From NCBI RefSeq assembly GCF_002343915.1, contig NZ_NETK01000001.1, positions 9,696,001 through 9,760,000 of the forward strand: DNA of 64,000 nucleotides, given 5' to 3'. Under the pieces are notes generated by a model, which did not search any database, was not told where the DNA came from, and worked only from the letters and a program-made list of their open reading frames with translations. Position numbers and translations under genes: made by a program. This document shows positions 1-9,086 of the stretch, piece after piece. How positions within the stretch are numbered: the first letter of the stretch is position 1; each line of letters starts with the position of its first letter. The stretch is from Nannocystis exedens. Lineage in GTDB: Bacteria; Myxococcota_A; Polyangia; Nannocystales; Nannocystaceae.

Positions 1-1150
1 CGATCGTGGTGTAGTCGAGGGCGAGGGTGCCGCCGCTCAGGACCAGCAGGCTGGGGCCGGTGCCGACGCCGCTGACGACGCCGTTCTCGACGGTGAGCAC
101 GCCGTCGTCGCCGACGTTGAAGCCGCTGGCGACCTCGACGAAGCGCGAGCGGCGGACGTGGGCGCGACAGGCGTTGGCGTAGAGGCCGTTGCCGAAGAAG
201 TCGGCGACGACGAGGTCGTCGAGCCAGGCCTGGGCGGCGTTGTGACATTGGACGGCGACCTCGCCCAGGCCGCTGAACGCGAGCCGCGAGAGGTACAGCT
301 CGGCGTCGATGACGGCGGGCGCTGCGGGGTCGCCGACCAGCACGATCGGCTCGCCGGCGGCGCCGGCGGCGAAGCGGGCCCCGGGCGCGCCGAGCACGGC
401 CACGCGCTTGGGCACGGAGAGTCGGATCGGTTCGAGGTAGGTGCCGCCGGCGACGTGGACGACGTGGAAGGTCTCGGGGGCGTCGGCGAGGAGGGCGAAG
501 GCGTCGGCGACCTCGCAGCACGGCTCGGCGTCGCTGCAGGCGAGGCTGCAACCGTTGGCGGCGCTGTCGACGTACCAGTGCCGGGCGTCGCCCGGGAAGC
601 ACGTGCCGCCGTCGAGCCGGCAGGCGGTCTCGGGGCAGTCGGCGTGCTCGCGGCAGGCGAAGCAGGTGTGCGTCTCGGGGTCGCAGGCGAGACCGCCGGG
701 GCAGTCGGCGGAGCTGCTGCACTCGACGCACTGCTCGAGCTCGGGGTGGCAGACGCCGACGGGACAGTCGGTGCCCACGAGGCAACCGACGCACCGGCCG
801 CTGTCGTCGCACCGTGGACGCGCGGGGTCGACCTGCTGACAGCTCGAGCCGGCCTCGACGAGGCCGAGGCAGTCGAGGCACTCGCCGTTGGGCGCGCAGT
901 AGGTACCCTCCGGGCACACGCCGCACTCGCCCCCGGTGGTCGGCGAGGTGGCGGTGACCGTCGGCGCGTCGGTGACGGCGGTGGTCTCGCCGGTGAAGCC
1001 CTGGGCGGCGGCGAGCGTGGGGTCGAGGTCGCCGGTGCTGGTCGGCTCACTCGTGGTCGCGCTCGTCCCCTCCGGCGAGAAGCAAGCGAGCGGCAGGCTC
1101 GAGGCGACGAGGACGCCGGGGAGGACGAGAGCGCGCGAATACGCGGGCAT
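1..1150 (-). CDS. Cys-rich lipoprotein with right-handed beta-helix-like C-terminal part (partial, 3' end outside window)
   Basis: This is an open reading frame from ATG at 1150 that runs off the left edge after 383 codons. The N-terminus is a lipoprotein signal with lipobox LPLAC, followed by a Ser/Thr/Pro-rich linker. Roughly residues 60-170 hold repeated short Cys motifs (GECGVCPEGTYC, CVGCLVGTDC, CVECSSSADC, CFACREHADC), a layout common in myxobacterial surface lipoproteins. The remainder (GTYLEPIRLSVPKRVAVLG, then repeated short beta segments) looks like a right-handed parallel beta-helix of the DUF1565/pectate-lyase-like kind. It lies 35 bp downstream of a Ser/Thr kinase on the same strand and is probably cotranscribed with it. 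Enzyme activity cannot be assigned. The family reading is by eye, so the beta-helix call is moderate while the lipoprotein call is strong. Confidence 0.8.
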   Translation of the reverse strand, partial: MPAYSRALVLPGVLVASSLPLACFSPEGTSATTSEPTSTGDLDPTLAAAQGFTGETTAVTDAPTVTATSPTTGGECGVCPEGTYCAPNGECLDCLGLVEAGSSCQQVDPARPRCDDSGRCVGCLVGTDCPVGVCHPELEQCVECSSSADCPGGLACDPETHTCFACREHADCPETACRLDGGTCFPGDARHWYVDSAANGCSLACSDAEPCCEVADAFALLADAPETFHVVHVAGGTYLEPIRLSVPKRVAVLGAPGARFAAGAAGEPIVLVGDPAAPAVIDAELYLSRLAFSGLGEVAVQCHNAAQAWLDDLVVADFFGNGLYANACRAHVRRSRFVEVASGFNVGDDGVLTVENGVVSGVGTGPSLLVLSGGTLALDYTTI

Positions 1151-1185
1151 GACAGCGCCTTGTCGCTGGTCGTGGCAGGGCGAGC

Positions 1186-2916
<1,731 letters not shown>

Positions 2917-3800
2917 GCCTGGTCTCGCTTACCTACACCAGCCGCCGCCGTTCTGCACGCGAGAACGGAGTCCGTTCTGGAGCGACGCCGTGGACGGGCG
3001 CACGTGCGCCGGGCGGGCGGATCTGCGCTGAAACGGCGTCTGGCTCGACGTTGGCGGCGAAACGTCGACGGGCTGGGGTGTGCTCGCGGCGATCGGACAC
3101 GAGTGGCGCAGGTGTCCGGGATCCTCCCCCGGCCGCGGGCCGTGATGTGGGTCCTGGACGCCGCCGTGGGCCCGCTGCTCGTCGCGGGCGACCGGCACGC
3201 GGGGAGCCGGTGGCCGAGGCCGTGCGCCGATTTCGGGGCCCTCGACCTCAGGCTCGTCGCGCGAGTCGGCGAGGCGACGGGACCCTGCGAGGTGACAGGC
3301 CAGGGTCGAGGCGCGCTGTGACGGGCCGCGTCCGCGGCGGGCCGACGTCGTGCAGCGCGACGACGGCGTCGCCGAGCGCCGCGAGCAGGCGGCTGCGAGC
3401 CGAACGACGGCGCGGCGGGCCGGTCGTCGACGCGACCGAAACGGCGGCGCCGCGAGCCCGTCGCGGCCCGCATGGGCTGCGGACGGCGAGTGCTTTGCGC
3501 CTTCATGTCCCGGCCGTGAGAGGGTCGAGCGGCGCGCCGGCGGCGCGGAACAGCGCGACGCTCGGCGGGCGCAGGTGTTGTACACTCGCGCCGGTTTTTC
3601 CCCGGATGTCGCGCCGACTCGCCCGCAACCCGTCGCTCGCCCTCGTCGAGGTCGGCGGCGCCTGTGCGGGCCCGGCCGGGCCGCCCCCCTCGGCCCTGCC
3701 CATCGCCGGTGCCTCTCGCCCCGGGGCGCCCGGCTGACCGCGGCGGCGCGGCGCACCGGTTCGTTCCGCCATGTCCTTTCGGACACTCCCCCCACACGAC
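2917..3800. other. long intergenic region, no supported gene
   Basis: 884 bp between the divergent kinase and TPR-like genes. Frames on both strands are Arg/Pro/Ala-rich without domains, as expected for GC-rich noncoding DNA. A 43-codon plus-strand frame at 3606-3737 follows a -10-like TACACT (about 3583-3588) but resembles nothing known. No tRNA or clear hairpin terminator was seen. The region should hold the promoters of both flanking genes. Confidence 0.5.
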
Positions 3801-4685
3801 ATGAAGCACGCCACGCGTCCCTCTCGGGTCCTGTCTCTCCTCACCGCGCTCGCGTTGCTGGCGCCGCCGCCGGCGCTGGCGGCCCCGGCCCAGGACGCCA
3901 AGGCGCTGGCGGCGTTCGAGGCCGGGTTCACCGAGGGGCAGGCGAAGTTCGACCGCGGCGAGCACCTGGAGGCGGCGCGCACGTGGATCGAGGCGGCGGC
4001 CAACCTCAAGGAGACGACGGCCAACCGGGACAACCGCGCGGCGGTCTACGAGTACGTGGTCGACGCGTTCACGCGCGGGCTGCAGGGCGAGAAGCGGCCG
4101 GAGGCGCTGCGGGAGGCGGCCCAGGCGCTCGACGCCTACTGCGAGGGCTTCACCCGCGCGTACGGGACCGAGACGCCGCTGAGCCCCAAGATCGTGGCGG
4201 CGCGCGACGAATTCAAGCAGCGGCTGGCCGAGGCCGAAGCGGCGACCGCGGCGGAGAAGCCGCCGGTCGAGGACAAGGTCGAGGGGCCGGAAGAGCTGCC
4301 GCCGCCGCCGTCCGACGACCTGCCGGAGCCGAAGCCGTGGAAGGGGCTGGCGATCGGCGGCGGGGTGATGCTCGGGCTCGGGGTCGGCGCGGCGGTCGTG
4401 GCCGGGGTCGGCGCGGCGCGCGTCAGCTCGCTCGAGAAGCAGGTCGACGACCCCGCGAACATGTGCGTGCTGGCGATGCCGTCGCCGTCGTGCCAGGACC
4501 TGCTCGACCGCGGCAAGTCGGCCCAGTCGATGGCCATCGCCGGCGCGGTGCTGGCCCCGCTGCTGGTCGGCGCCGGCGTGGGCCTGCTGGTCGTCGGGCT
4601 CAAGCGCCGCTCGTCGCCGAAGACCGCGTTCGCGCCGGCGCTGGGGCCCGGGTTCGCCGGGCTCAGCCTGCGCGGCTCGTTCTGA
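3801..4685 (+). CDS. secreted/membrane TPR-like protein with two C-terminal membrane helices
   Basis: A 294-aa protein. The start MKHATRPSRV is preferred over an ATG 30 nt upstream because it places a signal peptide at the N-terminus (VLSLLTALALLAPPPALAAP). The mature part begins with an alpha-helical TPR-like region (AAFEAGFTEGQAKFDRGEH), then a Pro/Glu linker and two hydrophobic helices near the end (GLAIGGGVMLGLGVGAAVV and AMAIAGAVLAPLLVGAGVG-like). This layout is common in myxobacterial genomes next to Ser/Thr kinases; its function is not known. It is divergent from the kinase at 1186-2916. A related gene at 46305-47240 lies downstream of another kinase C-terminus, which suggests a conserved pairing between this family and kinases. 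Confidence 0.85.
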   Translation: MKHATRPSRVLSLLTALALLAPPPALAAPAQDAKALAAFEAGFTEGQAKFDRGEHLEAARTWIEAAANLKETTANRDNRAAVYEYVVDAFTRGLQGEKRPEALREAAQALDAYCEGFTRAYGTETPLSPKIVAARDEFKQRLAEAEAATAAEKPPVEDKVEGPEELPPPPSDDLPEPKPWKGLAIGGGVMLGLGVGAAVVAGVGAARVSSLEKQVDDPANMCVLAMPSPSCQDLLDRGKSAQSMAIAGAVLAPLLVGAGVGLLVVGLKRRSSPKTAFAPALGPGFAGLSLRGSF

Positions 4686-4755
4686 GCGCGAACGGGGCTG
4701 AGGCGGGGAGCGGCGTGGGCCCTCGACCGGGGGCGGAAGGCGGTGGAGCGTGGGG

Positions 4756-4815
4756 CATGTGCCCGAGGGCCTGTCCTCGGCGACATGCCGCATGAGACAT
4801 GCCGTCGAGGGCATG
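4756..4815. repeat. array A of 14-bp phased repeats
   Basis: Unit anchors lie at 4756, 4770, 4784, 4798 and 4812, exactly 14 bp apart. Four anchors are CATG and the second is CCTG. Units include CATGTGCCCGAGGG, CCTGTCCTCGGCGA, CATGCCGCATGAGA and CATGCCGTCGAGGG. The array sits 70 bp after the stop of the TPR-like gene, in a convergent intergenic region. Four other loci here share the same five-unit, 14-bp design. Confidence 0.85.
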
Positions 4816-5225
4816 TCCGCAGGAGCGAGCGAGGGAGGGTTTCAGTCTAAGCGCGGGACGCAGGGGTCTCGCCGGCCGTGCGCGGCCGCGCTCCGCTGAC
4901 GCCGCGCAGTCAACCCGTCGGCGGGCGCGTGCCGCCGCGTCGCCGGTCGAGCGCTCGCCCCGCGGCGGCGGGCCCTCGCCGTGGGACGAGCCCGTGAGGG
5001 GCGGTGGCGCGAGGCGCGAGGCGCGGGGCGAGGGCGTCGGTCCGCGCGGGCCGACGTCGGCGGCCGCGGGGCGATGCCGAGGTCCGGTGGCGCACGGTCG
5101 GGGCGCGGGACTGCGAGAGCGCGCCCCCAGGTCGGCCATCGCGCGCCGTCCGCGGCGGTGCGCGAGGGACGGACGGGGCGCCGCCCGCGGTCGCGCTGAC
5201 GACGGGCGCTGCCGCCTTCGAGGGT
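4816..5225. other. convergent intergenic spacer between arrays A and B
   Basis: About 410 bp of very GC-rich DNA with no gene that can be supported. Frames on both strands are Arg/Ala/Pro-rich and mutually overlapping. Only the flanking 14-bp repeat arrays stand out. Confidence 0.5.
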
Positions 5226-5285
5226 CATGTCCGTGGCGACATGTCTTGAGCGACATGTTCTTTCGGGCATGTCGTGGGCGACATG
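5226..5285. repeat. array B of 14-bp phased repeats
   Basis: CATG occurs at 5226, 5240, 5254, 5268 and 5282, an exact 14-bp period. Units are CATGTCCGTGGCGA, CATGTCTTGAGCGA, CATGTTCTTTCGGG, CATGTCGTGGGCGA and CATGCCCGAAAGCG. The array ends about 20 bp from the stop codon of the minus-strand gamma-glutamyltransferase-like gene, so it would be transcribed as its 3' tail and could act as terminator or processing signal. Confidence 0.9.
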
Positions 5286-5304
5286 CCCGAAAGCGAATGC
5301 CCAC

Positions 5305-6917
5305 TCACTCGCCGCCGAGGCAGACGCCGTCGCGGCGGGGGTCGCCGGCGCCCGACAGGCGGCCGTCCGGGGCGCGGTGGACGGTGTGGACGCCGCCGAA
5401 GAACATGTTGAGCCCGGGCCAGGCGGTGGTGCGGGCGAACAGGCCGGCGAGGGTCTCGGCGGCGGCGGGGGTGAGGCCGGCCTCGAAGCTGACGTGGTCG
5501 TCCTCGACGTGGACGCGCGGGGCGGCGATCGCCTCGGCCAGCGGCAGGCCGAAGTCGAGGACGTTGGAGACGACCTGGAGGACGGCGGTGCGGATCCGCT
5601 TCGAGCCGCCGCTGCCGCACACCAGCAAGCTGCCGTCGTCGCCGACGATCGCCGTCGGCGACATCATCGACGCCAGCCGCTGGTCGAGCGGCCACGCGTG
5701 CGGGCCGGGCGGGTTGACGTCGTCCTCGCCGAGCATGTTGTTGAGCATCATGCCGGTGCCGGGGACGATCTCGCCGCAGCCCTCGCCGTTGCTGACGGTG
5801 GCCGAGGCGGCGTTGCCGGCGGCGTCGATGACGCTGACGTGGGTGGTGCCGCGGCTGCGCAGCGGGCCGGCCAGCGCGGCGGCGTGGGCGGCCAGCAGGT
5901 CGCCGCCGAGCCAGGCCGCCTCGACGCCCTCGCGCGGGGGCCGGCGGCCGCGCGCGCGCGCACCGTCTCGGCCTGGGCGCGGGCCAGCAGGGCCACGTGC
6001 TCGGCTGTCTGAAAGCCCATGCCCTTCAGGTCATGTCCGGAGAGCAAGGCGAGGGCGAAGGCGATCATCAGGCCGCCGGCCGCCGGCGGCGGGTTGGTGA
6101 GCAGGGCGGCGTCGCGGTAGCGCAGGCGCAGCGGGGCGCGGGCCTGCACGCGGTAGGCGGCGAGGTCGTCGGCGGTGATGTGGCCGCCGGCCTCGCGGCT
6201 CTGGCGGACGATCGCGGCGGCGACGTCGCCGCGGTAGAACAGGTCCTCGCCCTCGCGCGCGAGCTGCTCGAGCATGTCCCCGAGGACAGGATTGACGAGG
6301 CGCCCGCCGGCCTTGACCGGCGCCGGCGCGCCGTCCAGCGTGGCCGTCGGGTCGCCGAAGATCGCGCGCGCGGCCGGCCGCTCGAGGTAGATCGGCGCGA
6401 CCAGCGTCATGAGGTAGGCCATGAACGGCGACACGGCGATGCCGTCGCGGGCGGCCTGCACCGCCGGAGCGGCGATGACGGGCATCGGCAGGCGCGCGAG
6501 CTCGCGGTGGACCGCGAACATGCCGGCGACCAGGCCCGGCGTGGCGGCGCAGCCGACTCCGACGTGGAAGGCCTGCTGCGCGGTGCCCCAGTCGGTGATC
6601 ACCTCGCGCGCGCACGCCTCGGCCTGCGGCCGACGCACGCGCGGGGTGTGGACGAAGGCGTCGTAGAGCCGCGGCTCGCGGCCGGTCGGCAGCGCGAGGA
6701 TGAAGCCGCCGCCGCCCGGCGAGGCGAGCACCGGCTCGGCGACACACGCGGCCAGGAGCGCGGCGAGCACGGCGTCGAACGCGTTGCCGCCGGCCGCGAG
6801 CGCGTGCATGGCGGCCGCGGCGGTGACGGGGTGACCCGCGGCGACGCAGCCGCGGCGATCGTGATGGAACTCGGGTGGCGTGTCCGGTGTGTATCGTGCG
6901 TGAGGGGTCGCGCGCAA
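5305..6917 (-). pseudogene. gamma-glutamyltransferase family protein, interrupted by a -1 frameshift
   Basis: An Ntn-hydrolase of the gamma-glutamyltransferase family, which transfers or hydrolyses gamma-glutamyl groups, usually of glutathione. The upstream frame (6917 to about 5940) carries the family's N-terminal part (VAAGHPVTAAAAMHALAAGG, ASPGGGGFIL). The rest continues in another frame with the catalytic Thr-Thr-His (codons 5839-5847 on the minus strand), GEGCGEIVPGTGMMLNNM and SPTAIVGDDG, ending at 5305. The frame change maps to a run of five G at 5936-5940 on the plus strand; one more G would restore one full-length protein of about 537 aa. The gene is therefore either genuinely broken or carries a sequencing error in a homopolymer beside a CG-dinucleotide tract. 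The TTG start at 6917 is uncertain, since similarity begins about 25 codons later. It is divergent from mtnP. Confidence 0.8.
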
Positions 6918-6923
6918 CGGCGC

Positions 6924-6952
6924 TTGGCGCGTCGGGGGGCCGCCGGTATCCT
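6924..6952 (+). promoter_or_regulatory. sigma70-type promoter of mtnP, probably leaderless
   Basis: TTGGCG (6924-6929), a 17-bp spacer and TATCCT (6947-6952) lie 8 nt before the ATG at 6961. Transcription would begin at or very near the A of the start codon, and no Shine-Dalgarno sequence fits before it. Confidence 0.6.
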
Positions 6953-6960
6953 CGCGGCCG

Positions 6961-7887
6961 ATGTCGACCCCGCATCCTGCTTCGCCCGAGGCCCGTGATC
7001 GTCTGGTGCTGGGAGTCGTCGGCGGCTCGGGGTTGTACGAGATCGAGGGGCTCGAAGAGGTCGAGCAGGTCGCGCTCGAGACGCCCTTCGGACGACCGTC
7101 CGACGTCTACACGGTGGGGCTCTTGCCGCGGGCCGGGGGGCTGCCGCCGGTGCGCGCGGTGTTCCTGCCCCGGCACGGGCGCGGGCACGTGCTGCTGCCG
7201 TCCGAAATCAACTTCCGCGCCAACGTCCACGGCTTCAAGCAGCTCGGCGTGACCCACCTGCTCAGCGTGTCGGCCGTCGGCTCGCTGCGCGAGGACATCG
7301 CGCCCGGCGACGTCGTCATCCCCGATCAGTTCATCGACCGCACCGCCGGCCGCGCCCAGACCTTCTTCGGCGGCGGGCTGGTGGCGCACGTGCAGATGGG
7401 CGACCCGGTCGACGCCGGGCTGGCGCGCCGGGTCGCCGGCGCGGCCGAGGCCGAGGGCGCCCGGGTCCACGTCGGCGGCACCTGCATCGTGATGGAGGGC
7501 CCGGCCTTCTCGACCCGCGCCGAGTCCAACCTGTACCGCTCGTGGGGCGCGCACGTGATCGGCATGACGGCGCTGCCCGAGGCGAAGCTCGCCCGCGAGG
7601 CCGAGATCGCCTACGCCCTGGTCGCGCTGGCCACCGACTACGACTGCTGGCACCAGAGCGAGGTCGAGGTCAGCGTCGAGGCCGTGATCGCGGTGCTGAG
7701 GGCCAACGTGGCGCTGTCGCGCCGGCTGATCGCCCGCGTCGCCGCCGGGCTGCCCGTGTCGACCGCGGAGCTGCCGTACCCGCGCGCGCTGCAGCACGCG
7801 CTCATCACCGATCCCGCGCGGATCCCGGCCGAGACGCGGAGGCGCCTCGACCTGATCGCGGGGCACCTGCTGCGGGCGCCCGAGTGA
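6961..7887 (+). CDS. mtnP: S-methyl-5'-thioadenosine phosphorylase
   Basis: A 308-aa PNP/UDP-phosphorylase family 2 protein. It cleaves methylthioadenosine with phosphate to adenine and methylthioribose-1-phosphate in methionine salvage. Seen motifs are GGSGLY (21-26), the phosphate-binding RHGRGH (71-76), PSEINFRAN (80-88), the substrate motif GTCIVMEGPAFSTRAES and ATDYDCWH near the C-terminus. Length matches the usual 280-310 aa. The very similar 5'-methylthioinosine phosphorylases cannot be fully excluded by eye. The start is set by a -10 element 8 nt upstream. A PfkB kinase follows on the same strand after repeat array C, so adenosine or sugar recycling may be linked. Confidence 0.92.
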   Translation: MSTPHPASPEARDRLVLGVVGGSGLYEIEGLEEVEQVALETPFGRPSDVYTVGLLPRAGGLPPVRAVFLPRHGRGHVLLPSEINFRANVHGFKQLGVTHLLSVSAVGSLREDIAPGDVVIPDQFIDRTAGRAQTFFGGGLVAHVQMGDPVDAGLARRVAGAAEAEGARVHVGGTCIVMEGPAFSTRAESNLYRSWGAHVIGMTALPEAKLAREAEIAYALVALATDYDCWHQSEVEVSVEAVIAVLRANVALSRRLIARVAAGLPVSTAELPYPRALQHALITDPARIPAETRRRLDLIAGHLLRAPE

Positions 7888-7947
7888 GATGTCCCTCCGG
7901 ACATGCGCCATCGCGCATGTCCCTTGATGCCTGGCCTAGCAGGCATG
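7888..7947. repeat. array C of 14-bp phased repeats
   Basis: Anchors lie at 7888 (GATG), 7902, 7916 (CATG), 7930 (CCTG) and 7944 (CATG), an exact 14-bp period starting directly after the mtnP stop codon. Units include GATGTCCCTCCGGA and CATGCGCCATCGCG, whose inner ten bases form perfect 3-bp arms around 4-nt loops. The stretch could fold into hairpins between mtnP and the next gene. Confidence 0.88.
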
Positions 7948-7976
7948 TCTGAACGAACAGCAACGAAGAGAGAGCC

Positions 7977-8918
7977 ATGACCGTGCACAAGCCCCACCTC
8001 GTCGTCGTCGGCAGCGTCGCCATCGACTGGATCATCACGCCCCGCGCCGAGCGGCCCGAGAGCGTCGGCGGATCGGCGACCTTCTTCGCGATGGCGGCGT
8101 CGTACCTGTCGCAGGTGCGGCTGGTCGGCGTGGTCGGGCGCGACTTCCCCGACTACGCGGTGGCCGACCTCAAGGCGGCAGGCGTCGACGTGTCGGGCCT
8201 CGAGGTCGTGCAGGACGGGCTGACCTTCCGCTGGAAGGGCCAGTACCACGAGAACATGAACGACCGGACCACGCTCGAGACCCACCTCAACGTGTTCGAG
8301 AAGTTCCAGCCGCGCCTGCCGGCCGAGTTCCGCGGCAGCGAGTACCTGTTCCTGGCCAACATCCAGCCGCGCCTGCAGAGCGACGTGTTCGCGCAGATGC
8401 AGCGGCCCCGCCTGGTCGGCCTCGACACGATGAACCTGTGGATCTCGATCGCCAACGACGACCTCAAGGCGGTGCTCAAGAACGTCGACGTGCTGACGCT
8501 CAACGACGAGGAGGCCCGCCAGCTCAGCGGCGAGCACAACATCGTCAAGGCGGCCCGCGCGGTCCGAGCCCTCGGCCCCCGCAACTTGGTGATCAAGCGC
8601 GGCGAGTACGGGGCGCTGCTGTTCGACGCCGATGGCGAGGTGTTCTCGGCGCCGGCGCTGCCGCTCGAAGAGGTGGTCGACCCGACGGGCGCAGGCGACA
8701 GCTTCGCGGGCGGCTTCATGGGCTATCTCGCCCGCCCGGGGGTGGAGCCCAGCGGGGCTTCGCTGCGCACGGCGATGATCTACGGGTCGGTGATGGCTTC
8801 GTTCTGCGTGGAAGGGTTCTCGTACGACCGGCTGAAGGGGCTCGATGCGGCGACGATCCAGAAGCGCTTCGAGACGTTCGCTTCGCTGACGAACTTCGCG
8901 CGGGCCAGCTTGACCTGA
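7977..8918 (+). CDS. PfkB-family carbohydrate/nucleoside kinase
   Basis: A 313-aa ribokinase-fold kinase. The N-terminal GSVAIDWII and VGGSATFFAMAASYL match PfkB signature 1, and DPTGAGDSFAGG (from Asp235) is signature 2 with catalytic base Asp241. It phosphorylates a sugar or nucleoside with ATP in the cytosol; the substrate is not fixed by the sequence. Its place right after mtnP would fit adenosine or methylthioribose-related salvage, but this is inference. The ATG at 7977 is preceded by a purine-rich AAGAGAGAG stretch that can serve as ribosome binding site. It is separated from mtnP by array C and followed by a perfect 26-bp palindrome. Confidence 0.88.
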   Translation: MTVHKPHLVVVGSVAIDWIITPRAERPESVGGSATFFAMAASYLSQVRLVGVVGRDFPDYAVADLKAAGVDVSGLEVVQDGLTFRWKGQYHENMNDRTTLETHLNVFEKFQPRLPAEFRGSEYLFLANIQPRLQSDVFAQMQRPRLVGLDTMNLWISIANDDLKAVLKNVDVLTLNDEEARQLSGEHNIVKAARAVRALGPRNLVIKRGEYGALLFDADGEVFSAPALPLEEVVDPTGAGDSFAGGFMGYLARPGVEPSGASLRTAMIYGSVMASFCVEGFSYDRLKGLDAATIQKRFETFASLTNFARASLT

Positions 8919-8930
8919 GCGTCGGGGAGC

Positions 8931-8956
8931 GCGAGCTGTCCGATCGGACAGCTCGC
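8931..8956 (+). terminator. perfect palindrome downstream of the pfkB-type kinase
   Basis: A 26-bp perfect inverted repeat starts 13 nt after the stop codon; its centre is TGTCCGATCGGACA with arms GCGAGC and GCTCGC. There is no U-tract, but the very stable hairpin in this position suggests termination or 3' protection. Its core is also an exact copy of the TGTCC-N4-GGACA dyad. Confidence 0.6.
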
Positions 8957-9086
8957 GGGCTTGCGCCGGCTCCCGGGTCGATGCGCTGCGGGCAGGTGGG
9001 CTGCGCCGAAGCGCGGCACCGGGACCATGGGCAGCGTCGCTGATTCGAGCCTCGCCGCCGGGGCGCCCGAGCGCCGCGAGCGTGCT

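Noticed and set aside
3606..3737. 43-codon ORF after a -10-like TACACT
   Set aside because: Too short and too compositionally biased to call; could equally be part of the leader of the 3801 gene.
4756..5285. CRISPR array
   Set aside because: The repeats are 14 bp in period with no spacers of normal length and no cas genes.
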